64,000 nt of DNA from an uncultured Methylibium sp. (GTDB lineage: Bacteria > Pseudomonadota > Gammaproteobacteria > Burkholderiales > Burkholderiaceae_C), in NCBI RefSeq assembly GCF_902826655.1, contig NZ_CADEFR010000012.1, positions 1 to 64,000 on the forward strand. The letters are read 5' to 3'. Positions 45,665-54,922 of the stretch are shown here, one piece after another (positions within the stretch are counted from its first letter, which is position 1; every line of letters begins with the position of its first letter). The translations under genes were made by a program, and so were the position numbers. Below the pieces are notes generated by a model, which ran no database searches, had not been told where the DNA came from, and saw only the letters and a list, made by a program, of their open reading frames with translations.

Positions 45665-46680
45665 CGCGTCAGCGCTCCGAAGGCCGGTGACGGGCGCGCG
45701 CGCACCAGCACGTCGAACCAGCCGCGCAGCGTGCCCAGGCCGTAGCCGCCGTGGTAGGCCGCGATCACCGCCGGCAGGCGCGGCAGCAGGTCCATGCCGG
45801 CCTCGCGCGCGACGGCCCACGAGCAGGCCGCGACGAACAGCGCATAGAGCGCCAGCAGCTCGGCCAGCGCCAGCCAGGCCAGCGGCCAGGCCAGGCCCAG
45901 CAGCGCCAGCAGGCCGCAGGCCCCGACCAGCAGCCCCGGCACCAGCTGCCGCAGCGACGCCGCGCGGCCATGCTTGCGCATCACGAAGGGCTTCCAGTAG
46001 CCGTACTGCAGCTGCTGGCGGAACAGCGCCGCGAGGCTGTCGCGCGGGCGGTAGCTCGAGCGGATGCGCGCGCTCTGCCACACCAGCGCACCGGCACGGG
46101 CCAGGCGCAGGTTGTGCTCGTCGTCCTGGTTGCGGACCAGGCTCTCGTCGAAGGGGCCGTGGCGGTCGAAGCTGGCGCGCGGCCAGCAGCCGAGGTAGAC
46201 CGTGTCGACCGGCCCTTCGTAGGCCAGGTCGCGCGAGCGCGCACCGCCGGCGATCCAGCGACTCTGGAAGGCCGCGGCGATGGCCCGCTGCATGCCGCCC
46301 TCGCCTGCGGCCCGCCACGGGCCGCCGACGTTGGCGGCGCCGCTGCGCGCGAGCGCCGCCAGGCATTCGGCGATGTAGTCGTCGGCGTAGGTCGTGTGCA
46401 GGTCCATGCGCACGATGACCGCGCCGCGCGACTGTTCGAGGCAGCGGTTGAGCCCGCTGGAGACGATGCGCCCGGGGTTGTCGACCAGCCGGAAGCGCGC
46501 ATCGGCGCGGCAGCGCTGGGCCAGGGCCTCGCGCGTGCCGTCGTCGCTCTGGCCGTCGGCGACCAGCACCTCCATCTGCACGCCGGGCGGCAGGCGCTGC
46601 GCGGCGACGGCGTCGCAGAAGGCCAGCACGTGGCCGCGCTCGTTGCGGCAGGGGGCGATGACGCTGACGATCGTCATCAT
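45661..46680 (-). CDS. Glycosyltransferase family 2, ExoA-like
   Basis: A 339-residue inverting transferase. SVIAPCRNERGHVLAF, VLVADGQSDDGTREAL (38-53), NPGRIVSSGLN and RMDLHTTYADDYI match ExoA of succinoglycan synthesis, as do VGGPWRA, VDTVYLGCW and LVRNQDDEHNLRL. Two to three C-terminal hydrophobic segments (about 262-320) follow, as in ExoA, which adds a beta-1,3-glucose. Start ATGATGA: 46680 gives a 4-nt overlap with the GT4 gene, 46677 is equally possible. Confidence 0.88.
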   Translation of the reverse strand: MMTIVSVIAPCRNERGHVLAFCDAVAAQRLPPGVQMEVLVADGQSDDGTREALAQRCRADARFRLVDNPGRIVSSGLNRCLEQSRGAVIVRMDLHTTYADDYIAECLAALARSGAANVGGPWRAAGEGGMQRAIAAAFQSRWIAGGARSRDLAYEGPVDTVYLGCWPRASFDRHGPFDESLVRNQDDEHNLRLARAGALVWQSARIRSSYRPRDSLAALFRQQLQYGYWKPFVMRKHGRAASLRQLVPGLLVGACGLLALLGLAWPLAWLALAELLALYALFVAACSWAVAREAGMDLLPRLPAVIAAYHGGYGLGTLRGWFDVLVRARPSPAFGALTR

Positions 46681-47771
46681 GCGACGGGCGCCGGTGCCTT
46701 GAGCCTGAGCGAGTCGTACAGCACCGCCATGCGGTCCATCTGCACGCGCCGCGACGCGCGGTGCTCGGCCCAGCGGCGGTTGCGCTCGCCCTGGGACTTG
46801 GCCAGGGCCGGGTCGTCGTGCAGGCGCAGCAGCGCGGCGGCCAGCGCGTCGACGTCGCGCGGCGGCACCAGCAGGCCGGCGTCGGCGTCCAGCCACTGGC
46901 GGTTGGCCGGCAGCTCGCTGGCGATGACGGGCAGGCCGCAGGCCATCGACTCCAGCAGCGACACCGAGGTCGCGTCGCTGCTGGGCACGCTGACCGACAC
47001 GCGCGAGCGCTGCAGCATGGCGATCATCGATGCATCGCCGACGCGGCCGAGGAAGCGCACGCTGTCGCCGAGCTGCAGCTCGGCCGCCAGGGCCTTCAGC
47101 GCGGCCTCGTCGGGCCCGCCGCCCATCAGGTGCAGCACGGCGTTCGCCTGCGGACGCTCGGCGCGCAGGCGCGCGAAGGCGCGCAGCACGGTCGCGATGT
47201 TGTAGTTGGGCTCCCAGGCGCGCAGGCTGGCGATCTCGAAGCCGGGCGCCGGCTTCGCGGGACGGAAGCGCTCGGTGTCGGCGCCCCACAGGATCTCCTC
47301 GCAGCGCGCCGTCGTGCCGTAGGCGCGGATCGCCGCGATGACGTCCTGCGAGTCGGCGGTGACCAGGCGGGCGCGCTTGAGCGACCAGCCGACCAGCGCC
47401 GCCATCGCGCCGCCGCGCAGGCCGGGCTCGCGCGGCGTGACCAGGATGTCCGAGCCCCAGGCCGTCAGCACCACCGGCGTCTCGGGTCCCGGCGAACAGC
47501 TGGCCGCCCACAGTCCGTAGGAGGTGACGTAGTGGCCGTGCACCCACTGGGGCGCGAGGCGCCGGGTGAGGCGGTGCACCTCGGGCAAGGCCAGCAGCCA
47601 GCCGGCGGCGTCGGCGCCGGGCCGCACGGCGATCACCTCGCGCGCGCCGGGCACCGGGGCCGGCCGGCGTGTCGCCACGACGCAGTCGTAGCCGCGGCCG
47701 GCGATCTCGCGCACCCAGCGCTGGGTGTGGACGCTGCTCGCGTCGGCGAAGAACAGGATGAGCTTGTTCAC
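46677..47771 (-). CDS. Glycosyltransferase family 4
   Basis: A 364-residue GT-B enzyme beginning VNKLILFFADASSVHTQRWV from a GTG that overlaps the acyltransferase stop. The donor domain has SLRAWEPNYNIATVLRAF, LHLMGGGPDEAALKALA, VRFLGRV and the EX7E-type SLLESMACGLPVIASEL. HGHYVTSYGLWAA and LTAWGSDIL are in the N-terminal half. It is a typical retaining transferase; linkage unknown. Confidence 0.87.
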   Translation of the reverse strand: MNKLILFFADASSVHTQRWVREIAGRGYDCVVATRRPAPVPGAREVIAVRPGADAAGWLLALPEVHRLTRRLAPQWVHGHYVTSYGLWAASCSPGPETPVVLTAWGSDILVTPREPGLRGGAMAALVGWSLKRARLVTADSQDVIAAIRAYGTTARCEEILWGADTERFRPAKPAPGFEIASLRAWEPNYNIATVLRAFARLRAERPQANAVLHLMGGGPDEAALKALAAELQLGDSVRFLGRVGDASMIAMLQRSRVSVSVPSSDATSVSLLESMACGLPVIASELPANRQWLDADAGLLVPPRDVDALAAALLRLHDDPALAKSQGERNRRWAEHRASRRVQMDRMAVLYDSLRLKAPAPVA

Positions 47772-48358
47772 GCCCCGCGCACCCAGGCCTCGTAGGCGGC
47801 TCGCGCCTCGGGGTCGTAGTCGCCGGCGTGGCGCTCGATCCAGGCGCGGTCGAGCTCGCGGGTGTCGCCGACCACGCGGGCCGGCTGGCCCTCGACCACG
47901 GCGAAGTCCGGCACCTCGCCCGCGACGTAGCTGTAGGCCTTGACCAGCACGCCGCGGCCCAGCCGCGTGCCGGGCGCGATCGTGCTGTGCGGGCCGATGA
48001 AGCTCCAGGCCCCCAGCACCACCGGCTCGCGCTGCAGGCCGGCCGGTGCGTCGTGGCCCCAGTAGCGTTCGCGCTCGAGGCGCAGCGCGCGGTGGCTGGA
48101 GTGGGTCAGCACCGACACGTGGTTGGTGACTTGGCAGCCCTCGTCGATGCGCAGGCCGCCGGAGGCGTCGATGAAGTTGAACTGGCCGATGAAGACGTGG
48201 TCGCCCAGCTCGAGCGCGCCGCGCGCCTCGACGTGCGTGTGCGTGCCGATGCGGCTGTGCACGCGCAGGCTGCCGTCGGCGCTGCGCTGGCCATAGACCA
48301 TGCGCGGCGCCACGAGGCGCTGCCACCCGTCCGCGAGGAGTCGCTTCAAGCCCTTCAT
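47768..48358 (-). CDS. Hexapeptide-repeat acyltransferase (WbbJ/LacA-type)
   Basis: A 196-residue beta-helix acyltransferase with VHSRIGTHTHVEARGALELGDH, QVTNHVSVLTHSSHRAL (His motif), WSFIGPHSTIAPGTRLGRG and VVEGQPARVVGD. This is the O-acetyltransferase layout with an insert after the catalytic histidine. The start [12 protein letters not shown] overlaps the flippase stop; GACAAT 10 nt upstream could act as an internal promoter. It probably O-acetylates the second polysaccharide; a PglD role is less likely. Confidence 0.82.
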   Translation of the reverse strand: MKGLKRLLADGWQRLVAPRMVYGQRSADGSLRVHSRIGTHTHVEARGALELGDHVFIGQFNFIDASGGLRIDEGCQVTNHVSVLTHSSHRALRLERERYWGHDAPAGLQREPVVLGAWSFIGPHSTIAPGTRLGRGVLVKAYSYVAGEVPDFAVVEGQPARVVGDTRELDRAWIERHAGDYDPEARAAYEAWVRGA

Positions 48359-49614
48359 GCCGGCCGCGATTGTCGCGTGGCGCCCGGCCACAGCAGCCCG
48401 CGCCAGCCCAGGCCGGCGTCACGCAGGAACAGCGCGAGCGCCAGCGCGATGGCCAGCGTGTACGCGACCGAGGTGGCCAGCGCCGCGCCGGCGGCGCCAT
48501 AGCGCGGGATGCCCCAGGCGGCGATCGCGATCGTCAGGCCCAGCGACAGGCCGGCCACCGCGGCCGACCACTGCGGCAGCCCGCGGTGGTTGGTGTAGTA
48601 GGCCGACAGGCTGGACGCCGCCGCGTAGCCCGCCACGCCCGGCAGCAGCAGCGCGAGCGGCAGCAGGGCGCCCTGGTAGGCCGGCCCCAGCACCGCGGGC
48701 AGGGCGGCGTGCGCGCCGGCGTAGAGCAGCGGCGCCGCCACCAGCGTGGCCAGCAGGTTGACGCGCACCGCGCGCAGCGTGGTCAGCGCGGCCTGGTCGG
48801 CGTCGGGTGCGCCGATGCGGTGGTAGGCCGAGATCGTGACCGACGAGGACAGCAGCCACAGCAGCTCGGCCACCTGCACCGCCACCGAGTAGACGCCGGC
48901 TTCGGCCAGCCCGCTGTGGCGCTCCAGCATGAACAGCGTGGCGCGGTAGTTCAGCAGGCTGACGACGTTGGTCGCGCCGATCACGACGACGAAGCGCCAC
49001 TGCTTCCTCAGGGCGCTGCCGTCGGCGGGCGCCCAGCCGGCCTCGCGCGACGCCGCGGCCCCGGTGCCCAGGCCGACCAGGGTCTTGCCGACCACCCAGG
49101 CCGCCAGCACGGCCAGCACCGGCGCCGGCCCGAACTGCTGCAGCACCGTCAGCGCCGCCAGCACCAGCAGCGGCGCCGCCACCTGCGGGAGGTTGAGCGG
49201 GCCCATGCGGCCCTGCCCCAGCCACAGGCCGCTGGCGGTGGGCACCCACAAGAGCAGCGGCGCGGCGAGCGCCAGCAGCCAGAGGTGGCGGTAGGGCTCG
49301 GTCTCGGCCACCGTCGACACCGCCAGCAGCACTGCACCTGCCGCCAGCCCCAGCACGAAGGCCGCGCGCAGCAGCGCGCCCAGCAGCGGCGCCGGCTCGG
49401 CCTGGCGGTGCGAGATCTCGCGGGCCAGCAGCAGGCCCAGGCCCGAGAACAGCGTCAGCAGCAGCGACTCGAAGGCGACGAACAGCGCGAAGGCCCCCTG
49501 CACCTCGGGCCCGAAGCGCGCCACCGTGACCAGGATCGCCAGGCCCAGCAGCACCGTGGCCACGCGTGCCGCCAGGTTGAGGGCGGCACCACGGGCGAGG
49601 GGCTGGGGCAGCAT
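48355..49614 (-). CDS. Wzx-type polysaccharide flippase
   Basis: A 419-residue membrane protein with about 12 hydrophobic segments. It opens [22 protein letters not shown], the amphipathic start typical of Wzx, and has [20 protein letters not shown] and [16 protein letters not shown] in the core. It is the first gene of the second operon, so this locus has its own exporter. The start was placed at the first Met preceding the family-like N-terminus; the longer frame is antisense to lysS. Confidence 0.83.
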   Translation of the reverse strand: MLPQPLARGAALNLAARVATVLLGLAILVTVARFGPEVQGAFALFVAFESLLLTLFSGLGLLLAREISHRQAEPAPLLGALLRAAFVLGLAAGAVLLAVSTVAETEPYRHLWLLALAAPLLLWVPTASGLWLGQGRMGPLNLPQVAAPLLVLAALTVLQQFGPAPVLAVLAAWVVGKTLVGLGTGAAASREAGWAPADGSALRKQWRFVVVIGATNVVSLLNYRATLFMLERHSGLAEAGVYSVAVQVAELLWLLSSSVTISAYHRIGAPDADQAALTTLRAVRVNLLATLVAAPLLYAGAHAALPAVLGPAYQGALLPLALLLPGVAGYAAASSLSAYYTNHRGLPQWSAAVAGLSLGLTIAIAAWGIPRYGAAGAALATSVAYTLAIALALALFLRDAGLGWRGLLWPGATRQSRPA

Positions 49615-49642
49615 GCGGTCGGCGGCGGGAAGCGGGTCGTCG

Positions 49643-49648
49643 ATTGTC
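49643..49648 (-). promoter_or_regulatory. -10-like GACAAT upstream of the second polysaccharide operon
   Basis: On the minus strand GACAAT ends 28 nt before the flippase ATG. It is the only promoter-like hexamer in the 127-bp divergent gap, and lies 42 nt from the opposing lysS -10 candidate. No clear -35 box. Confidence 0.3.
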
Positions 49649-49689
49649 GGCGAGCCGGCGCCGGTGGCGGCCCGCGCGAGCCCGGTCCC

Positions 49690-49695
49690 TAGAAT
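49690..49695 (+). promoter_or_regulatory. -10-like TAGAAT upstream of lysS
   Basis: CTAGAATCGCG lies 47 nt before the lysS ATG. The hexamer differs from consensus at one position. The -35 region is GC-rich and not recognisable. Confidence 0.4.
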
Positions 49696-49741
49696 CGCGG
49701 GTCCGCCGCGGCAGCACGTGCCCGGCCCCGCAGGAAACCCG

Positions 49742-51247
49742 ATGAGCCCCACGCCCCCTCCGCCGCCGCCCGCCGACGACAACCAGCTGATCGCCGAGCG
49801 CCGCGAGAAGCTGGCCGCGCTCCGTGCCCAGGGCGTGGCCTTCCCCAACGACTTCAAGCCGCGCGACCACGCCGCCGACCTGCACCGCCTGCACGAGGGC
49901 AAGACGCCCGAGGAACTGGAGGCGCATCCGCTGCCTGCCAGCGTCGGCGGCCGCATGATGTTGAAGCGCGTGATGGGCAAGGCCTGCTTCGCGACGCTGC
50001 AGGACGGCTCGGGCCGCATTCAGCTCTACATCACATCGGACGCTGTCGGGCCCGAGCAACTGGCCGAGTTCAAGCACTGGGACCTGGGCGACATCCTCGG
50101 TGCCGAGGGCACGCTCTTCAAGACGCGCACCGGCGAGCTGTCGATCAAGGTCTCGTCGGTGCGCCTGCTGACCAAGAGCCTGCGGCCGCTGCCGGACAAG
50201 TTCCACGGCATGGCCGACCAGGAGCTGAAGTACCGCCAGCGCGAGGTCGACCTGATCATGGACGAGGCCTCGCGCGAGCGCTTCCGCGCGCGCAGCAAGG
50301 CCGTCAGCTCGATCCGCCAGTTCATGGTCGAGCACGGCTTCCTGGAAGTCGAGACGCCGATGCTCCATCCCATTCCCGGCGGTGCGAACGCGCGACCCTT
50401 CACGACCCACCACAACGCGCTGGACCAGCAGATGTTCCTGCGCATCGCGCCGGAGCTCTACCTCAAGCGCCTGGTGGTCGGCGGCTTCGAGCGGGTGTTC
50501 GAGATCAACCGCAACTTCCGCAACGAGGGCGTGTCGGTCCGGCACAACCCCGAGTTCACGATGATGGAGTTCTACGCCGCCTGGTGGAACTACCACGACC
50601 TGATGGACTACACCGAAGCCATCCTGCGCCACGCCGCGCGCAAGGCCGTCGGCACGGCACAGCTCAGCTACGGCGGCCAGCCGGTCGACCTGGAGGCGCC
50701 GTTCGCGCGGCTGTCGGTGCGCGACTCATTGGTCCGGCACGCCGGCCTGAGCGAGGCCGAGGCCGGCGACGCGGCGGTGCTGCGCGCCAGGCTCAGGAGC
50801 CACGGCGAGGAGCCGCCCGCACGCTTCGGCCTGGCCGAGCTGCAGTTCGCGCTGTTCGAGGCCGAGGTCGAGGAGAAGCTCTGGCAGCCGACCTTCATCA
50901 TCGACTACCCCGTCGAGGTCTCGCCGCTGGCCCGCGCGTCCGACGCCAATCCGGCGATCACCGAGCGCTTCGAGCTCTTCATCACCGGCCGCGAGTTCGG
51001 CAACGGCTTCTCCGAGTTGAACGACCCCGAGGACCAGGCCGCGCGCTTCAAGGCCCAGGCCGACAACAAGGACGCGGGCGACGAGGAAGCGATGCACTAC
51101 GACGCTCCCTACATCCGGGCCCTGGAGCACGGGCTGCCGCCGACCGGCGGCTGCGGGATCGGGATCGATCGGTTGATCATGCTGTTGACGGATGCGCCCA
51201 ACATCCGGGATGTGATCCTGTTTCCGGCCTTGCGGCGGGAAGGCTGA
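49742..51247 (+). CDS. lysS: Lysyl-tRNA synthetase, class II
   Basis: Charges tRNA-Lys. The 501-residue product has an N-terminal anticodon-binding OB domain ([21 protein letters not shown]) and a class II core. Motif 2 is [20 protein letters not shown] and motif 3 is [15 protein letters not shown]. The start [16 protein letters not shown] was chosen as the first ATG; the proline run is a low-complexity tail common in this order. It is a single gene, divergent from the second polysaccharide operon and followed by the inverted repeat. Confidence 0.97.
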   Translation: MSPTPPPPPPADDNQLIAERREKLAALRAQGVAFPNDFKPRDHAADLHRLHEGKTPEELEAHPLPASVGGRMMLKRVMGKACFATLQDGSGRIQLYITSDAVGPEQLAEFKHWDLGDILGAEGTLFKTRTGELSIKVSSVRLLTKSLRPLPDKFHGMADQELKYRQREVDLIMDEASRERFRARSKAVSSIRQFMVEHGFLEVETPMLHPIPGGANARPFTTHHNALDQQMFLRIAPELYLKRLVVGGFERVFEINRNFRNEGVSVRHNPEFTMMEFYAAWWNYHDLMDYTEAILRHAARKAVGTAQLSYGGQPVDLEAPFARLSVRDSLVRHAGLSEAEAGDAAVLRARLRSHGEEPPARFGLAELQFALFEAEVEEKLWQPTFIIDYPVEVSPLARASDANPAITERFELFITGREFGNGFSELNDPEDQAARFKAQADNKDAGDEEAMHYDAPYIRALEHGLPPTGGCGIGIDRLIMLLTDAPNIRDVILFPALRREG

Positions 51248-51280
51248 CGCTAGGGCCTGCTGCCCGGGCTGCGACGCGCG

Positions 51281-51432
51281 GGTCTCGCCCCGCGGGCGAG
51301 TCACTTTCATTTGCTGGCCCAAATGAAAGTAACCAAAGCAAAGGGCCTGAACGCCAGCCATTTGGGTTGAGCGGATCGATCGCTGCGCTCCGGACTTCTG
51401 CGCACCGCGGCTCGCCCGCGAGGGGCTCGAAC
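51281..51432 (+). repeat. Dispersed-type repeat, left arm of an inverted pair
   Basis: Begins GGTCTCGCCCCGCGGGCGA and ends GCTCGCCCGCGAGGGGCTCG. The core is a perfect 11-bp hairpin ACTTTCATTTG / CAAATGAAAGT (51303-51330, 6-nt loop). It matches the right arm in reverse orientation over about 150 bp, by eye at roughly three-quarters identity. Reading frames through it look translated but are repeat-derived. It starts about 35 bp after the lysS stop. Confidence 0.8.
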
Positions 51433-51539
51433 ATTTCTGTTGTTGAAGGACGAGGGCACTCTCGGCGCTCACTCGTCCAAGGCCGCTGCCTGGTTGGACG
51501 ATCGGTGCTTCGGACCAGCGCCGTCTGTGCAAGGCCGCG

Positions 51540-51690
51540 GTGTTCGAGCCCCTCGCGGGCGAGCCGTGGCGTGCCACCGAACGGAGCGCAGCGATCGAGA
51601 CCTCAGTCCAGATGTCTGGCGTTCGAGGCTCTTTCTTTGCCTACTTTCTTTGAGCCAGCAAAGAAAGTAGGTCGCCCGCCGGGCGAGACC
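51540..51690 (-). repeat. Dispersed-type repeat, right arm of an inverted pair
   Basis: Reverse-complement partner of the left arm, separated by about 100 bp of unrelated sequence. Its core is a perfect 12-bp hairpin CTACTTTCTTTG / CAAAGAAAGTAG (51641-51670, 6-nt loop). Relative to the left arm the hairpin lacks one A in the 5' half and the matching T in the 3' half. It ends 40 bp before the enoyl-CoA hydratase stop, so the pair fills a convergent gap and may serve as a bidirectional transcript end. Confidence 0.8.
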
Positions 51691-51730
51691 GGCGCGCCCT
51701 CCCGCGGCCAGCGGACATCAGCTGTCGCGC

Positions 51731-52525
51731 TCAGCGATGCTTGAACTGCGGCTTGCGCTTGTTCACGAAGGCATCCATGCCTTCCTTCTGATCCTCGGTC
51801 GCGAACAGGGAGTGGAAGAGCCGCCGCTCGAACCACACGCCCTCGGCGAGCGGTGACTCGTAGGCGCGGTTGACGCACTCCTTGGCCGCCAGCAGGCTGG
51901 GCAGCGACAGGCTGCAGATGGCGTCGGCTGCGGCCTGCGCCTCGGCCAGCAGTCGCTCGGCCGGCACGACGCGCGACACCAGGCCGCTGCGCTCGGCCTC
52001 GGCGGCGTCCATCATGCGGGCCGTCAGCACCAGGTCCATCGCCTTGGCCTTGCCCACGGCACGCGGCAGGCGTTGCGTGCCGCCGGCGCCGGGGATCACG
52101 CCGAGCTTGATCTCGGGCTGTCCGAACTTGGCGGTCTCGGCGGCGATGACCAGGTCGCACATCATCACCAGCTCGCAACCGCCGCCCAGCGCGAAGCCGG
52201 CCACCGCGGCGATGACCGGCTTGCGCACCATACGGATCTGCTGCCAGTTGCGGGTGATGTAGTCGCTCTTGTAGACGTCCATGTAGCTGTAGCCGGCCAT
52301 CGCGCCGATGTCGGCGCCGGCCGCGAAGGCCTTCTCGTTGCCGGTGATGACCATGCAGCCGACGCTCTCGTCGGCGTCGAAGGCCTTCAGCGCATGGCCC
52401 AGCTCGTCCATCAGGTGATCGTTCAGCGCGTTCAGCGCCTTCGGGCGGTTCAGCGTGATCCACGCGGTCTTCAGCGGGGCGTCGCCGCGCAGCTCGGTCA
52501 GCAGGTTCTCGTAGGTGGCGTTCAT
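51731..52525 (-). CDS. Enoyl-CoA hydratase
   Basis: Hydrates trans-2-enoyl-CoA in beta-oxidation or amino-acid breakdown. The 264-residue crotonase-fold enzyme has the oxyanion-hole segment [12 protein letters not shown] (66-77), [13 protein letters not shown] with Glu118, and [17 protein letters not shown] with Glu138, the two catalytic glutamates. It is closest in layout to short-chain hydratases (PaaF/Ech type). The start at 52525 has GAGGA 7 nt upstream; an earlier in-frame ATG lacks one. It is a lone gene, divergent from the tandem small genes. Confidence 0.93.
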   Translation of the reverse strand: MNATYENLLTELRGDAPLKTAWITLNRPKALNALNDHLMDELGHALKAFDADESVGCMVITGNEKAFAAGADIGAMAGYSYMDVYKSDYITRNWQQIRMVRKPVIAAVAGFALGGGCELVMMCDLVIAAETAKFGQPEIKLGVIPGAGGTQRLPRAVGKAKAMDLVLTARMMDAAEAERSGLVSRVVPAERLLAEAQAAADAICSLSLPSLLAAKECVNRAYESPLAEGVWFERRLFHSLFATEDQKEGMDAFVNKRKPQFKHR

Positions 52526-52650
52526 CGCGGTCCTCGTGGCTTCCAAAAGACTGTACCCGGCGCGATACAGACCCCTCGACGTGTGCGAAAAGTCGCAGGA
52601 ATTCAGTTACATTTCGACGCGGCAATCCTGGAGGCTTTCCCCGGACGTCG

Positions 52651-53157
52651 ATGAGCAAGCCCGGCTCCCGCAACTCCCGCGCCGAACAGATCGCGCGCGC
52701 CTATCGCAAGACCGACAGCGGTCTTCGAGAGATCGCCAGCCGCGCTCACCGCCTCGGTCACTGGATGCGCTTCGCGCTGATCATGGTCAATGGCCGGCGC
52801 ACCGAATCCGAGCTGTCGTCGCTGATCGGGCACTCGGGACCCGACACCCTGCGCGAGCTGGTCGAGCTGGGCCTGATCGAGCCGGTGCCGGCCACCGACT
52901 CGCCGACCACCGTGCAGGGCGACGTCGAGCCGGTGCTGTTCGTCCCGCTGGAGCTGGCCCGGGCGCGCGGGCTGGTGTGGATCGCCGAGGAGTTCGGCCA
53001 CAAGGGCGCGCCGCTGACGCGCCGCCTGACGCGCGCCGAGACGCTGGCCGAGCTGCACCACGCGCTGGCGCTGACCGAGCGCTTCCTGCGTCGCATCCAG
53101 GGCACGCAACGCGCCCACCAGTTCCAGCGCGAGGTCGGCCTGCGGCCGATGCACTGA
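52651..53157 (+). CDS. Uncharacterised protein, first of a tandem paralogous pair
   Basis: A 168-residue soluble basic protein I do not recognise by name. It begins with a YRKT motif (18-21), then LREIASRAHRLGHWMRFALI, MVNGRRTESELSSLIG and a LRELVELGLIEPV stretch. This helix-rich pattern, ending in an aliphatic turn, resembles a winged-helix domain. The C-terminal half (LTRAETLAELHHALALTERFLRRIQG) is helical. The next gene has the same N-terminal pattern. The gap upstream (52526-52650) is divergent with enoyl-CoA hydratase. No enzyme motif or membrane segment is present. Confidence 0.8.
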   Translation: MSKPGSRNSRAEQIARAYRKTDSGLREIASRAHRLGHWMRFALIMVNGRRTESELSSLIGHSGPDTLRELVELGLIEPVPATDSPTTVQGDVEPVLFVPLELARARGLVWIAEEFGHKGAPLTRRLTRAETLAELHHALALTERFLRRIQGTQRAHQFQREVGLRPMH

Positions 53158-53296
53158 GTGCGTGAGTGCGCGGCAGCAACAACGGTCCGTGACGAAGCGT
53201 GCTTTTTTGCGTTCGAGACGGCCCTCGCGCCGTCGCCATGTACGCCGTCTCACATAGCTTGCGTTAGTCTTACGACATAGAAGAAGACGTTGGGAC

Positions 53297-53788
53297 ATGA
53301 GCACGACCTACCGCAAGACGGAACTGGGCCAGGCCGAGATCGCCACGCGCGCCATGAAGCTGGTGCCGCGGCTTCGCCAGGCGCTGATCCTGGTGGACGG
53401 CAAGCGCAACGACGACGAACTGCGCAAGCTGATCCCTGCGCCGGCCGACGAGGCCTTGCAGGCGCTGCTCGAGCAGGGCTTCATCGAGATGAGCGCCGTC
53501 ACGGCCGTTCACGTGCCGCTGCCGGAGACGCCCGCCGCGCCGGTGGTCGCCGCCGTGGTACTGACGCTCGACGAGATGCGCCGGCGCGCCGTGCGCTGGC
53601 TGAGCGGCGCGCTCGGCCCCTACGCCGACCCGCTGAACATCCGCATCGAGAAGGTCAAGACCGACGAGGACATGCGCAAGGCGCTGGCGCTGGCGGCGAA
53701 CTTCGTCGCGCAGCAACTGGGCTCGGGCAAGGTCGCCGAGTTCGAGCAGCACCTCGGCCTGCCGCCGGGCAGCACCTCGGGCGGCTGA
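53297..53788 (+). CDS. Uncharacterised protein, second of a tandem paralogous pair
   Basis: A 163-residue protein aligned to the preceding one: YRKTELGQAEIATRA against YRKTDSGLREIASRA, and RLRQALILVDGKRNDDEL against WMRFALIMVNGRRTESEL. LLEQGFIEM matches LVELGLIEP. The middle is a Pro/Ala/Val linker and the C-terminal half (MRRRAVRWLSGALGPYADPL, then KTDEDMRKALALAANFVAQQ) differs. The 139-bp gap from the first copy has no terminator, and GGGA precedes the ATG. It is convergent with the DUF3108 gene, 3 bp away. Function unknown. Confidence 0.8.
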   Translation: MSTTYRKTELGQAEIATRAMKLVPRLRQALILVDGKRNDDELRKLIPAPADEALQALLEQGFIEMSAVTAVHVPLPETPAAPVVAAVVLTLDEMRRRAVRWLSGALGPYADPLNIRIEKVKTDEDMRKALALAANFVAQQLGSGKVAEFEQHLGLPPGSTSGG

Positions 53789-53791
53789 GCC

Positions 53792-54916
53792 TCAGCGCGC
53801 CGGCCCGGCCTGCTGCGGCAGCCGCTCGATCATCAGGTCGATGTACTGCTCCGGCCCCTGCCGGATCACGATGCGCACCGGCAGGTACTGCAGGCTGGGC
53901 GCGAACCAGGTCTCGATGCTGAGCGCGCTCGCGTCGCCCAGGCGCTGCGGGCGCAGGTGCCAGGTCGGCAGGGCGCCGAAGGGCGTCGCGAGCTCCTCCT
54001 CGCCGACCACGTCGTAGACCCAGACGTCGACGCGCCGCGCCAGCGCCAGCGGCAGCTCGATGCGCGCGCCGGGCTGCAGCTGGTGCGCACCGATGCCGAA
54101 CAGATAGCTCAGCTGCACGAACTGGCTGGCGGTGTCCTGCACCGCTGGAAGCGTCGGCACGCGCTGGCCGCTGGCCAGCGTCACGCCGTCGTCATCGAAA
54201 CCCAGCGTGACGCGGCGCGGGCGACCGAAAGCCAGCTGCGTCTCCTCGTCGTAGCGGCGCGGCACCAGGCCCTGCGGCGTCAGCTCGCCGTCGCTGCTCA
54301 TGCGACGCTGCATCAGCGGCGCCGCCGAGGGGCCGACGACCACGTCGAGGTGCACCTGGTAGCGCGACCCCTCGCGCAGCCACTCGACGCGGGCGCTGCC
54401 GTGGACTTCGCCGCGCACGTAGCCGCCGAGCGAGTAGCTCAGGCGCGTCGAGGCCGGCCACTCGAAGGCCGGCGCACTGGCCGCGGGCGCCGTCGCGGCG
54501 GGCGTCGTGTCGGCGGCACTGGCGGCGGCGAGTTCGGGGGACGACGCCGCGGCGGCCGGCGGCAGCTCGGCCACCGTCGGCAGCGCCGGCTCGACGGGTG
54601 TCGGCGACGGAGCGTCGCTCGCCACGGCCTCGACCGGCGGCGGGAGCTCGGGCGCCGAGGCCGCCTCGGCCGGCGGGCGCGCCGCGGCACGACGCGGCGA
54701 CCGCGCCGGGGCCGCCGGCGTGTCGGGAGGTGCGGCAGGCAGCAACTCGCGCACGAACACCGCCTGCAGCCGCGGCGGTGCGGTGGCCGCCTGGACCGCG
54801 CCTTCGCGCCAGGCCGAGAAGCGTTCGGCCAGCAGTCCGTGCAGCAGCAGCGAGGCCAGCACGAGCAGCGCGAAGGCGCCGCGGCGCCGGGCGCTGGCGG
54901 GACCCGCGCCCTTCAT
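53792..54916 (-). CDS. DUF3108 domain protein with N-terminal anchor and Ala/Pro-rich linker
   Basis: A 374-residue envelope protein. One N-terminal membrane helix (about 13-30) is followed by a 100-residue Ala/Pro/Glu-rich linker, then a beta-rich domain from FEWPASTRLSYSLGGYVRGEVHG onward with RYQVHLDVVV, SDGELTPQGLVPRRYDEE and WHLRPQRLG, the DUF3108 pattern. The DUF3108 role is not established; its fold is thought to resemble lipoprotein-binding beta proteins. GTG at 54919 is an alternative start. It lies 6 bp after the M61 peptidase gene and is probably co-transcribed with it. Confidence 0.8.
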   Translation of the reverse strand: MKGAGPASARRRGAFALLVLASLLLHGLLAERFSAWREGAVQAATAPPRLQAVFVRELLPAAPPDTPAAPARSPRRAAARPPAEAASAPELPPPVEAVASDAPSPTPVEPALPTVAELPPAAAASSPELAAASAADTTPAATAPAASAPAFEWPASTRLSYSLGGYVRGEVHGSARVEWLREGSRYQVHLDVVVGPSAAPLMQRRMSSDGELTPQGLVPRRYDEETQLAFGRPRRVTLGFDDDGVTLASGQRVPTLPAVQDTASQFVQLSYLFGIGAHQLQPGARIELPLALARRVDVWVYDVVGEEELATPFGALPTWHLRPQRLGDASALSIETWFAPSLQYLPVRIVIRQGPEQYIDLMIERLPQQAGPAR

Positions 54917-54922
54917 CACGGC

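Noticed and set aside
51440-51744. Short frames within the region after lysS that look like small proteins
   Set aside because: They are translations of the inverted repeat and its spacer; the sequence is explained by repeat structure.
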